A DNA stretch of 64,000 bases from Gnetum montanum (taxonomy: Eukaryota > Streptophyta > Gnetopsida > Gnetales > Gnetaceae), in the NCBI GenBank assembly GCA_015680685.1, contig MNCI01024381.1:67070-131069 (forward strand), in the 5' to 3' direction. The position numbers and the translations under genes were made by a program. How positions within the stretch are numbered: position 1 is the stretch's first letter; each line of letters opens with the position of its first letter. The notes beneath the pieces were generated by a model, which had not been told where the DNA came from, did not search any database, and saw only the letters and a program-made list of their open reading frames with translations. Below, in pieces: positions 45,275 through 56,179 of the stretch.

Positions 45275-48200
45275 TGTTGGCAACCGTTTGGGACGCGACC
45301 GCCAACGAGTGTCCTTGAATAGGATTTAGGTGCCTGCTGGTCTCTAGCAACACCAAGGCCCAGATACCTCCAAATAAACTCAGTAGTTAATGTGAGTATG
45401 TGTGTGTGCTGTTGCGGCATGTGGTTGTGAGAAATGGAACGATTGCGTTGTATGTAAACTACAAATGACTTACTTTAAAGAGATTCAGCCAACTTTGCCA
45501 AGTACTGTGAGTTGTTGAAAGTTTCTTATTTTGTTCAATTGCCTAGTCTATGCTGTCCTTATAATACCTACTTGTAACAAATAAAATTTTGCAAAAACAT
45601 TTGAGCACAACTCTGCAATCTACTCCTAATTTTCCCCATAGAAAGAGATAGTTCCACAAGAAAACTAGAAATAGAGCAAGATTCGATGGAAATAAGCAGA
45701 AAAGAAAAGAAAGCAGATTTGTGTAGACCTCAAATATTTAAACAAGGTAAAATGACACGAGTAAACACTTCGCAATAAAGCTATCCCAAATTCAATATCT
45801 ACGAATTGTTCAAACTTCCAAGGCTCAAACAAGCAATATCTTCAAGACAATCCTACTATGCTACCAAAAATTGCTGCGTAAACTACCACGTACGAGACTC
45901 CATTTTGACTAGATAATAGATGTCAACGATTGCATTCAAACAGAACCTTTAAAAGACTTGACAATTTCTGATTGAAATACCACGGGAATTCACTTTAAAG
46001 ATAAAAAGAAGCTATTCTGGTCCCATCAAAATACCAAAGATTTTCTGAACCCTCTCGACTACTGAATTGTTCAACGGCGTGACTACAAACAGAGGCTCTC
46101 TTACAACAATCCCAATAGCAGTTCCCACACGTTGCACAATAACGAAATTTACTACTAAAATGCTCTTAAGGCTTTTAAACACAAGCACTTCTATGGCAAA
46201 ATTTTAATAGAAATTTCTATCGGGCAACAAGAACAGTAAGAGCAATCTAAAAATCCCAAAATTACTTGCCAAGGATGATACTATCTAAACCACTAGCTAA
46301 ACAATTTAAACAAAAAAAAATGAAATGCATAACTCACAGGACCATGACAAAGAGGCTGAAATATTTACTCTAGCAAGCCATTTTGCAAGCAATAGTTCAC
46401 AATCTCTTTACAAAGCTCTTCTCAAGACCTCAAGTATGTCTCCGAGTGAGAGCCCAAGTGTGATCCCAATATCTTTTCAAAAGTGTATGTATGAGACCTC
46501 CCAAAAGTCCCAATGTTTATGATGATCCTCCTCTCCTTGACCCCTGAAGCCTTTTTATAGGGTTCAAAGGTAGGTAGGGAAGTTACATATTTAAAAATAT
46601 CTCACCTAACTACTCTCCCAAGTAACTTGGCCAACCAATTAGGAGATTACTTGCCTAACAAGTTAGGAGGTTACTTGCCCAACAAGTTAGGTAAGTTACA
46701 ACAATTTTGGATGGTTGCAACCACAAAAGAGATAAAAATGCTACGGTTGACAAGTGTCCCATGTAGTTGCCAAGTGTCTTCATTCAGTTTCCAAGTGTCT
46801 TCATGGAGATAAACAAGTTGTAGGTGACAAGTGTCCTTGGTGGTTACAAACATCATGGATTAAGGCTAGGAAGTTACAACTTCCACATAAAGTTACAATT
46901 ATATAAATAAAAGCTATAATTGGAAATGTCCATAAATCCTTCTCCTTTTTCTTAAATCATTATATATATGTATTTGAAAAATTAGTCTCCTTTGGTCGTC
47001 AAACCAAAACTGTACTTGTTTGCTTTAGTTGTGATTGGCTGCCTTCTTCCCGCTATCCACTTGCAAGGCCCCAATTAACTTTAATTGATGTGGAATTTGC
47101 AGCGATCGACAACAATAAATCCAGAGGATACAATGTGTGCTACCAATGATCATTGTGCTACTACTACTACAACTGTTGTTTCGCCATCATTGTGCTCTGT
47201 AGTAGTAAAGTGTTGTAAAAACTAGGATGAGCACATAGTCGGTTGCTTGAAAAATGCATCCAGAAATGCCAAGACCACGTGAGGTAGCGCCACATGCCCA
47301 CAAAAACTTCACACCATAGCTTCTTTGTGGCGTCCGAAGTTGATGGCAGAAACCCAGGCATCAAAGGTCACCTATTCCATGCACTGCACTCATTGCACTA
47401 TTTCACATTGTACAATACGTTGCTCACTCTCATCCGCTGTTGCTCGCACCTCGCTCACGCTTCAGAAATACTGTGACAACTACAACCACCTCTGTGCACA
47501 TTTTGCCATAGTGGCTTTGGCCTTGATGAGCTTCAGAGCCATGTGTTAGTACTCTACAAATTGCAACCTGTGTTCCTACTTCATGGGGACCCTAGCTTGT
47601 CTGATGTCACATCCATTGCGGTATCTAATAAATGCCTTCTTCAAAATTGGTTACGGCCACAGGAGGAGCAACCGTTAGAGCATGACGATCTAGAGTCCAT
47701 GATTGGGGCTTTCATTGATGATGAAATACAAATAGGATTTCTGCATTTCTTCCTTCCTTGACTTTCTTTGTAGAGAGAGGCCTCCATGGGAGCTTTCTCC
47801 ATGATGAAGTCTATAATTTCTTTGCATTGCAGCTTCATCAGAGGCCTCTATGGAGTCTCGGCTTCTTGAACGCTAAATTTTCTGTTGCGGATCACAGGGC
47901 GGATGCACGATGAATGGAGAACGGTGAGGCAGGGCTTTGTTCTGGAAGTCTGTGCATGATGTAGATGCAGATGCAGATGTAGGTGGCTGAAACATGATTG
48001 CAGGCCATAGCTTGTCGCCATGCCCATCTTGGCATGAGCACACAAGAGTACGAATAAACAGGCTTCGCTGAATTTTGGTCATTTTCATCGTTATCTATAC
48101 CTGCCCTAGTATTTTTGCTTCCGGTGTTGCAGCATTTTTTTTGTAGTTGTAATTTCCAACTTGTAAACATTTTTACCTCGCTAAATCCAGCGCTTGAAAA

Positions 48201-48620
48201 CATGCAGGCACCTTATGAGAGGATATGGTTCCAACGTCTTACGAGAGGCTATTGAACACAGCACTCGGTCCATGATGTTTAGGTGGAGAGAGAGAAAAGA
48301 AAAAAGAATTTTACATCAATCAAATTATTTTTAGGTTATTGATTTGATTTAAACTCATTAAGATGAAATTATTCCTATCAAATCTTGTTACCAATCAACA
48401 AAAACATAATTAAAGGTATTTAGGATGGTTATTAAAGAAGGTCCTTCACTTGGAGTGATAGTAAGGTACTTGTTTCTCATGTCATAAGACTTGGTTTCAT
48501 TAGTAAAAGGTTAGGTTTTTTTCTCATCCACCAAATTCTTCATGCACAACAAGAAGCTTCGGACCATCTCTAATATCAGAGCCATACTGTTCCATGAAAT
48601 GGCCAAAATGTGCCAACATC
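45275..48620. mobile_element. Unidentified insertion of about 3.3 kb in element 2's tail
   Basis: Comparison with element 1 shows colinearity up to about 45270 (AGTAGCAATGTTGTCAAACTC) and again from about 48620 (GTAGCAACAGAT...CCAGTTTATAGTC). Between them the sequence is unrelated to the other elements. 45275-47114 begins TGTTGGCAACCG and ends CGACAACA, giving TGTTG...CAACA ends and a minus-strand TATAAAAAGG near 46550, so it may be an LTR of another family. Near 48571 ATATCAGAGCCAT resembles the initiator-Met tRNA primer site. No matching second LTR or target duplication was found. ORFs in 47290-47860 have no recognised family. Confidence 0.5.
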
Positions 48621-48702
48621 TATGTGATGAATTCATGCAGCAAGTTGATGAAGATATGTCATTTTATTATAGCAACAGATTAGTAGGCCAATGAAGAAGT
48701 TG

Positions 48703-49352
48703 CCAGTTTATAGTCTTGGTGAACTGTCGTGGATTAGTTTTACATCATAACCTATTGGATGCTGCCAGTTTAGCATTGTAGCAGATAGTGCAATGCTAGT
48801 TTACAGTCATGGCAGACTATGGAGAGGCAAGCTAGTTTATAGTCTTAGCAGACTCTATCGGATGAGAGTGTGGTAGTTTACTATCATTCCAAATGATCCG
48901 TGGTATCATTTTTAGATCATGACACCAAGACCACTCCGTGATATCAGTTTATCATCATGATTTCAGGACGAATTTGTGGTATCAGTTTATCGTCATGATG
49001 CTAGGACAAATCTGTGATATCAGTTTATCGTCGTGATGCCAGGACGAATCTATGGTATCAGTTTATCATCATGATTCCACGATGAATCTATGGTATTAGT
49101 TTATCTTCGTGATGCCAGGATGAATCTATGGTATCATTTCATCATCATGATGCCAGGATGAATCTATGGTATCAGTTTATCATCATGATGCCAGGATGAA
49201 TCTATGGTATCAGTTTATTGTCGTGATTCCAGGAAAAACCTATGGTTTCATTTTATCATCGTGATGCTAGGATGAATCTGTGATATCAGTTTATCGTCGT
49301 GATGCCAAGACGAATCTGTGGTATCAATTTATCATTGTGATGCCAGGATGAA
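48703..49352. repeat. Hairpin-repeat block, 3' of integrase (element 2)
   Basis: Two unit types. First (48703-48890): CCAGTTTATAGTC-TTGGTGA-ACTG and relatives, like element 3's block. Second (48900-49352): about 12 tandem units of 36-38 bp of the type GGTATCAGTTTATCGTCATG / ATGCCAGGACGAATCT. Arms are TCGTC...GACGA in some units and TCATC...GATGA in others around a constant ATGATGCCAG loop; a few units mismatch (TCTTC/GATGA, TTGTC/GGAAAA). Confidence 0.9.
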
Positions 49353-49376
49353 TGCATACCTTGGGCCTTGTTTAGA

Positions 49377-50715
49377 AGTAAAATGACTTGAGGTACATGT
49401 GATTGTTTGGATGAGCAAGCTCGTTACCATCCATATTAGTTAGTTTAAATGCTCCATTTTTGTAACCTTTGGTGAGTAGGTAAGGCCCTTTCCAGTTGGC
49501 CAAAAATTTGTCCATGTGTTCATGGATTACCTTAAGGACAAGGTCACCTTTCTTGATCGGGCGCTCGTGAATGTCATGTTGATGTCACCGTCATTATTGC
49601 TTCTGGTACCACTCGATTTGATCCAATGCGCGTGTTTGTTCCTCCTCCACCAAGTTAAGGTCAACAATGCATGAGTCATTGTTTTGACTTTCATCGAGGA
49701 GTCTGGAGAGTGTGATATGCAATGAAGGTACCTACAACTCCAAAGGTAAAAAAGCTTCTGAACCATAAACAAGACTGTACAGTGTTTTACCTATGGATGT
49801 TCTATGTGTCATTCGATATGCCCATAGCACATAAACTAGTTGTTCATGCCATATTCTTTTGCTCTGATTAAGCATTTTCTTGAGCACCATGACAACCATT
49901 TTATTTGTGGATTCTACTTGACCGTTGCTATGAGGATAGTATGGTGATGAAAATGAATGTTTGATGCCTAGGCTCTCACAAAAGGTTTTGGTTTTGACAC
50001 TACTAAATTGTGGACCATTATCAGTGATTATGGTCATTGGAATGCCAAAATGAGTCACAATATTTTCAAGGATGAAGCTGCATACTTGTTTTGATGTGGT
50101 CTTCCTAAGAGAAATATCTTCTACTCATTTTGTGAAATATTCCATTGCAGTTATAATGAAGCTATGTCCTGTGGAAGATGGGGGAGTTATTGGTCCTATG
50201 ATTTCTAACCCCCATTTTTGGAAGGGCCATGTGATTTGAGCTGTATGCAACTTGTTAGGTGGCACATGTATAAGATTACCATGTTTTTGACAAATATTGC
50301 ACATCTTGACTTTGGAGAAATAGTCATACTTCATGTGCAGCCAATAGTAGCCTAAATGTCTAATTTTGGTTGCCATTTCCTTGGGTGCTATGTGCCCTCC
50401 ACAAATTTCTTCATGAACTTGCTCCATGATAGTTTGGCCATCGATGCTACTAATGCACACTAACAAAATGCCTTCATAGGATCTACAACATAATGTGTCC
50501 CCTACTAGTGCATACTGCCAAGAGCATTTTTCCACTGCATCTTTCTGAGCATTCGTTAGATGTTGAGGTGTTTCACCATGTAGAAGGTACTCTTGTATGT
50601 CATCATACCATTCCATGACATGTGTTGTGCTAATGGATGCTATGGGTAGTTCATCGAAAGCATCAGTTATGAGCTTGGCACAACTCATTATGGAATTGGA
50701 CAACGCATGAAACAT
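49377..50715 (-). pseudogene. Element 2 integrase (decayed)
   Basis: Open pieces 50715-50125 and 50058-49732. N-terminal zinc-binding region with CGGHIAPKEMATKIRHLGYY and CNICQ; core with WGLEIIGPI (Glu in place of the usual first Asp), ITDNGPQFSS (second Asp) and YYPHSNGQVESTNK (Glu). The C-terminal tail runs on to about 49377 with GDLVLK and WKGPYLL. Only a few stops; it is better preserved than in element 3. Integrates cDNA. The D-to-E change would be expected to harm catalysis. Confidence 0.9.
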
Positions 50716-51060
50716 GTCAGGTGAAATATTTAGGGCTAGTGTTGCAAGTGCATCTACAATGGTATTGTCACTTCTGAAAATATGTTGTACATCTATGTTT
50801 GTGAATTGTTTTAGTAGGTATTTTGTTAAGTCACAGTATGGTTGTAAATGTAAATATTTACATGCATATACATCTGTGACCTGATTGATGACTAACTGTG
50901 AGTCACCTCTAACTATGAGCTATGTGATTTCTGAAGTTAGTCATACCATGAGACCTCTAAGAAGACCTTCGTACTCTGCCACGTTATTAGTACAAGGAAA
51001 TTTTAAACGAGAAGAAAAGGGTCAGATCTCCCCATAGGGATAGGTGATGACTGCTGCAGC
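50716..51060 (-). pseudogene. Element 2 second (archaeal-type) RNase H
   Basis: The minus strand reads NNVAEYEGLLRGLM, then LIVRGDSQLVINQVTDVYA and later SDNTIVDALATLAL. The pattern matches the extra RNase H of Tat-lineage elements, between RNase H and integrase. Stops interrupt it. Confidence 0.75.
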
Positions 51061-51174
51061 ACTTCCTCCTTGTAAGGTCGATGCTTCATCAAAGTTTAAG
51101 ATGGCATTATAGTTATCAGGTACTATGTCTATTGTGTTTACATTCTCATAGGGAAACTCTGGGTTGATCGTTGC

Positions 51175-52858
51175 TTAGTCTTGTGTCAGTGATGTGGTCA
51201 TTTGATTGACTATAGCTTGACCTTTAACTAATGATTGAGCTATGTAGTGCAGGTCAAACTCAGCAATGATCACTTTCCATCTAGCTATCTTGCTTGATTC
51301 ATATATGTTGTTCATGATAGCTCTAAGCACGTTGTCTCTATAGATGATATTAACTTGGTTATGAAAGAGATAATGTTGCCACTTCTTTAAAGAAAAGATA
51401 AGGACAAGGCATGACCTCTCCACATCATTGTAACGTTGTTTGTAGGCTACTAATGCATGGCTCAAGTAGTAAACAGGGATTTCAGTTCCATCCTCACGTT
51501 TCTGATCAAGCATAGATGCGATCGATGAATCAGATGTTGCAAGGTAGATGTAAAATGGTTTATTGTTCTATGGTGGATGAAATGTCGGTAGTTTAGCTAG
51601 TGTTGTTTTGATGTTGTCAAAGGCTTTTTGGCACTGTGGAGTCCATTCAGAATGGATATTCTTATGCAATAAGTGCTACATAGGCCTCAACTTGTCCATC
51701 AGTTTTTCAATGAAACATCTAATAAACTATAATCTACCTTGTAGACCGTGAAGTTCAATAAGGTTGATAGGTGTTTTTATATTTCTTATTGCCTTAACCT
51801 TATCTGAATCTACTCATATCCCTTCCTCAGATACAACAAATCCAAGCATTTTTTCTATTTTAAACCTAAAGACACATTTCTTCAGGTTAAGTCTAAGCTC
51901 ATATTTTAGACAACGTTTTAGTACCAAGTCTAGATCTTGTACATGTTTCTTAGTTATTTTTGATTTGATTACAATGTCATCTACGTAGTCATTGAGTGAG
52001 TTGAACATGTAATCACTAAAGATGAATGTCATCACTTGTTGATATGTAGCCCTGGTGTTATTGAGACTGAATGGTATCATTGTATAACAAAATGTACCCC
52101 ATGGTGTCATAAAGGTTGTCCTGAGTTGATGTTTGGGGTTGATCCTAATCTGGTTGTATCCTGAAAAGCCATCCATAAAGGATAACAATGCATGCCTAGC
52201 AGTTGAATAAACAAGTTGATCAATGCTAGGTAGCGGGAAGTCATCTTTTATGGTTGCAATGTTGAGGTCATAGAAGTCAATACATAGAAGAATGCTCCTA
52301 TTCTTCTTTGGGACTATAACCATGTTAGATACCCAATCAGTGTAGTCCACAACTTGGATGAAACTAGCTTGATAAAGCTTTGTGATCTCATTGCGAACTG
52401 CCAACGCTACGTCAGGCTTAACCTTGCGTGTCTTTTGTTTCACTAGTCTTAGTTTTGGATCAAGTATAATGTTATGCTGGACTATTCGAGGGTCGAGCCT
52501 AGGCATGTTAGTGTAAGACCAAGAAAATGCTTTCATGTTTTCTTTTAGCACTCGAGTCATGTCACTAGCAAGTTGTGGACTTAATAGAGTACTTAGTTTT
52601 AAAATTTTAACCTTGCCATCTGACATAGTTATGGGGACTTCGGCTAGGGGATCTTCAATGATGTTATCAGCTTCTAGGTCCAGATATTTTGTCATTCCTT
52701 TAAATCAATCTAGTGTTTCTTGAGTTGATGCCACTAAATTATCATATGTTGGGGAGTCTAAATCAATGGACTCTAGATTGAGTTCTCATTTAATTGCTCC
52801 ATGTGGTCCATTGATAGACAATGGTATGAAGAGCTGCTTTCCATCCATGTATTTGCTC
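51175..52858 (-). pseudogene. Element 2 reverse transcriptase and RNase H
   Basis: Open 293-codon piece 52695-51814: WSYTNMPRLDPRIVQHNI, then WVSNMVIVPKK, FPLPSIDQL, FMDGFSGYNQIRI, and the catalytic YVDDI at about 51975-51990. RT thumb and connection lie at 51800-51514, with stops. First RNase H at 51513-51175 (QKREDGTEIPVYYLSHALV; RYNDVERSCLVLIFSLKKW). The N-terminal reading continues upstream to near 52858 (MDGKQLFIPLSINGPHG). There the minus strand has ATTTCATTGGTAG followed by the frame, a good candidate splice acceptor for a PR-RT intron. Confidence 0.9.
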
Positions 52859-52897
52859 CTACCAATGAAATAGGGAGTTATGTCAGCAAGGGTGATT

Positions 52898-52922
52898 TTT
52901 CTTCTTCTTCTTCTTCTTCTTA
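52898..52922. repeat. TTC trinucleotide run
   Basis: Seven to eight TTC copies (GAA on the element strand), just 5' of the RT reading frame in element sense. Confidence 0.9.
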
Positions 52923-52966
52923 AGGAATTTATTTTACATTTAAATATAACCAATGGTATACTAACG

Positions 52967-53079
52967 GTAGTTTACAGTCATGCCTAGACGTATGGCAGTT
53001 TAAGGTCATACCGGGCTGGGGTGGAAGTTTGAGGCCATACCGAGCCATGAGTGATAGTTTAAGGCCATACCGAGTCATA
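52967..53079. repeat. Hairpin-repeat block, 5' of RT (element 2)
   Basis: Four units: GTTTACAGTC-ATGCCTA-GACG, GTTTAAGGTC-ATACCG-GGCT, GTTTGAGGCC-ATACCGA-GCC, GTTTAAGGCC-ATACCGA-GTC. Arms are partly complementary. Same position as 8715-9141 of element 3. Confidence 0.75.
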
Positions 53080-53717
53080 TGTGTATACAAGAATTTAATT
53101 TAATTTATTTTTATATTTTTTCTATTTTTAAAGTTTAAGGTTTGGGCATTGATAAAAGAAAAAACGTCACCAAAATAGCAAAGAATAACTTTATGTATTT
53201 TACTTTATTTTTTTAGGAGCTTTTACAGTTTGGTGTTGCCCAAGGGGGTCAACGTAATCAAAAATAAATATTTTATTTTATTTTATTTTTTCCTTTTTTG
53301 GATGTTGTAAGCATTATGTATGTTTTATTTTTATTTTAAAGTTTTTACTTTTAAGGTGTGGGCATTTTACCTAGGAGGTTAGTGTCAAAACAACATGGTA
53401 AAGGCAATAAAAGTAATGGTTAAATATAATAAAATAAAGGGGGGGAATTAAAAAGGTTTAACCAGTAATAGTAAAAGTCATTTAATCATTTTACAGTGTG
53501 AGCATTGGAAACCAGGCAATAGTGGTAGTGTAAGTAAGGTGGGTAGCGGATAGTTGGCACCAGAGGAAAAATCAGAGTCTGTATGGTAGCGTGCAGTTTC
53601 CTTGAGGGGAGCATGACTAAGTACTGCACCTAGATCTATAACATTTTGAGCTAGATCTGCAGCTATAGCATCTAGATCTGCAGCGTACAGGATCAAATCT
53701 GAACCGTTTGGGGCAAA
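53080..53717 (+). other. AT-rich upstream region of element 2's antisense gene
   Basis: T- and A-rich sequence with no ORF. It contains repeated TTTTATTTTATTTTT runs. No clear TATA box at a set distance from the first ATG was picked out. It is the presumed promoter region by position. Confidence 0.4.
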
Positions 53718-53848
53718 ATGGGCAAAGGAAAACTCGACAAGGGCAAGGGAAAGAAGGAGGCGATGCTAGCATTCATGGAGGAAAGTGAGGAAATGCTTCA
53801 ATGCCTTCCTCAGCCCAGGATCCCTTCATGGACAGGGTCTATGCACAG
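53718..53848 (+). pseudogene. Antisense gene, exon 1 (element 2)
   Basis: Reads MGKGKLDKGKGKKEAMLAFM, then EESEEMLQCLPQPRIPSWTG, ending SMHR with AG before the donor GTATGT. No stops. Its position between the hairpin blocks and its donor phase match exon 1 of element 3 (9425-9542). Basic N-terminus, possibly a nuclear localisation signal (inference). Confidence 0.6.
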
Positions 53849-55464
53849 GTATGTTTCTGTTTCATGCTTTATTTGCCTTTTTCTTGCTATTTTTTGTTTC
53901 CGTTTCCATGTGTACAACGTAAACATCCCTGTGCAGTGTGTGCATTTGCAGCGTGTGCACCCTGGGCATTTTTAGCATGTGTAAGAAATGGCCTATTTTG
54001 GGATAAAACATTTTTTCATATGAATGGTGTCTTCCGTATGATTTAATTTCCTTAACGTAAGTAGTTAACTTTTGGACTACGTTGTCCCTAATATGTATTT
54101 TTCTTGGGGCCTTATTGTTTTGATTTATGAGCGCAAGTGATGCTTGTCCATAGGCAACGTGAATGATAATAAAAGCCATATTTTTGGGCACATTTTATTT
54201 TTGCGGTCATGGGGAGGGCCATGGTTTCTACAATTTTCTTGTTTTCCCTACCATGAATTGCAGGGTTTGCATTCCTAGTGTGAGTTGGAGTTCCAGGGCT
54301 GGTGCATGAGGGTTTGAATGGCTGGTTTTGAGATCGTGGGTGAAATAGAATAGTGTGAGTACCTATCCTTGGTCATCTGGTGTGCAATGTATGGACCATA
54401 AGTTGTGGGTATTTCTTGGCTCAATTAGCGTCAGTTCATATGTGGTGGTACGATCAACGTGAGTGCCTATCCCAACGTCAGTGTGAGTTTATGGAGTTAA
54501 AATTTGTGTGAATAATACACCAAAATTAGCGTGAGGATGAGTACAGGACCATAGGTAGTGTGAATGTATGACCCAGTCATCATCGTGAGTGAATATTCTA
54601 GCATGAGTGTTTTCTAGTAAAATTATCTTCAGTGTGAGTACAGGCCCCATTCAGTATCAGCGTGAGTATGTGGGTTTTCACAACCCAGTGTGAATAGTTT
54701 GGCTTTGTTTTAATACACAGCCTAAATTTTCTATTTTGAATGAATACAAGCGCTTGGCCTTGCATATGCCATGTGAGTGACTCGTGCTTCCTTAACAACG
54801 TGAGTGTGCTTTGGCCTTTCACAACAGCGTGAGTTTATGGCCCAACAGCATGAGTGAATATGCTAGCCTTATCATGAGTGCCTGATTTTAGTATGTAGCG
54901 TGAGCGTGAGTTGTTGCCCTCATTTCTATTGCAGCATGGAGTTTTCGGTTTGGGCTGTCAAGCATGAGTAGCCATCTTTATGGCTGTGGGTATTGACAGC
55001 GTGAGCTATTGTAAAGATCTGTCAGCATGATTTAGGTCTCTTATTTGGTAGCGTGGGCTATTGAACCAAAATTTTGCATGACTTAGGCCTATAATTTGGG
55101 CAGTGTGAGTGGTGGTATTATTGTTGATACTTAGCATTACTGATTTAACCTCGATACTCAGCATGAGTTTTTTCACCTTTAGCATGAGTAAAGCCGTTTT
55201 TTTTCAGCATGAGTTTTGGTTTACCGTATAGTTTAGCGTGAGTATTCTTATTTCCAGTACATAGGTGTGAGTTCATGACCAAATCATTATGAATCTATGG
55301 CCCCACATCAATGTGAGTTTATGGCTCCACACCAACATGAGTCAATGGCCTTATCATTAGTATCTTGGATTGTTTTAATGTTTTTATTATTATTTATTTT
55401 TTGTTGTTTTAAGTTGTTTGATTTGTGTTTATTAACTTAATCATTTTTTTGTGTTTTTTTATAG
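53849..55464 (+). repeat. Single large intron-like region with GTGAGT-rich array (element 2)
   Basis: The FCP1-like and later exons present in element 3 are not found here. From about 54280 to 55340 the sequence is filled with words AGCGTGAGT, AGCATGAGT and AGTGTGAGT, about 25 copies at irregular spacing, about 15 of which contain GTGAGT, a good 5' splice donor consensus in the antisense-gene direction. Words of this kind are rare elsewhere in the window. Confidence 0.7.
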
Positions 55465-55557
55465 GATCATGGAGATGATGGAGTGGGCCCCAGTGGAGCA
55501 GGAGCCGATGATGTAGAGAGATTTGGGGATCGACCACCTCCTAGTGCTGATGCTTAG
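55465..55557 (+). pseudogene. Antisense gene, last exon (element 2)
   Basis: After a T-rich run and TTTATAG, 30 codons read DHGDDGVGPSGAGADD through to PPPSADA and stop. Matches the start and composition of element 3's last exon. Acidic C-terminus. Confidence 0.6.
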
Positions 55558-55867
55558 TTTTTATGGTTGGTTCTGTCAGTTTTTTTTGTTGTATTTGTAG
55601 TTTTAACTTGTGTAAAAATGGATGTAACGTGAACAGTATAATAAGACAACATTCTTTTGCTCTATTGGTAATGCATATTTGTGTTTTCAGTGGATTTTAA
55701 AATTTTTTATTTTGTTTCATTTTTGTTTTCATGCACACGTGCATAAATTGAAATTGCAATTGATGTATTTAAATAATAAGTGCTGTTTGGAATGTGAAAA
55801 GAAGAGTGCAACTTACATAAGGTAAATAATAACAACTTTAACAGGGTTTTGTAAACTGGAAATGCTC
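55558..55867 (+). other. 3' flank of element 2's antisense gene
   Basis: AT-rich, no ORF. Contains T-rich and AATAAG/AATAATAAG stretches that could serve as poly(A) signals; none is decisive. Confidence 0.4.
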
Positions 55868-56170
55868 TAGTTTAAGGACATTTCGGGTCATGCATGTCAA
55901 TTTAAAATCATGATAGGCTTTAGCAACGACATTCTAGTTTAAGGCCATTTTGGGCCACAAGAAAAAAAGAGAGATTTAAACTGTTTTAGTGGGTTTTAAA
56001 AATAAATCAGCCATTTCTGACCGTGGCTAGTTTTATGTCATTGCGAACATGTGGTATTTTAACATCTTTTTCGGACAGTTGTAGTTTAACGTCATTTTGG
56101 ATAGGTAGTAGTTTAATGTCATTGTGGACGTGTAGTAGTTTAAAGTCATTACAAACATGTAGTAGTTTAA
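55868..56170. repeat. Hairpin-repeat block between antisense gene and PR (element 2)
   Basis: Units TAGTTTAAGGCC-ATTTTG-GGCC, GTTTAACGTC-ATTTTG-GATAGG, GTTTAATGTC-ATTGTG-GACGTG, GTTTAAAGTC-ATTACA-AACATG. The first is perfectly paired; others are partly decayed. They follow directly on the protease C-terminus. Confidence 0.8.
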
Positions 56171-56179
56171 CAGTTGAGT

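Noticed and set aside
46627-46812. 61-codon ORF with QLGDYLPNKLGGYLPNKLG repeats
   Set aside because: Produced by short direct DNA repeats (about 46610-46690) in an LTR-like, promoter-proximal region; no sign of a real protein.
47543-48203. Several overlapping ORFs of 60-103 codons on both strands
   Set aside because: No recognisable domain, strands conflict, and they lie in an unidentified insertion; recorded only as a possible captured fragment.
48900-49352. CRISPR-like array
   Set aside because: Units are contiguous with no unique spacers, in eukaryotic transposon DNA; a minisatellite.
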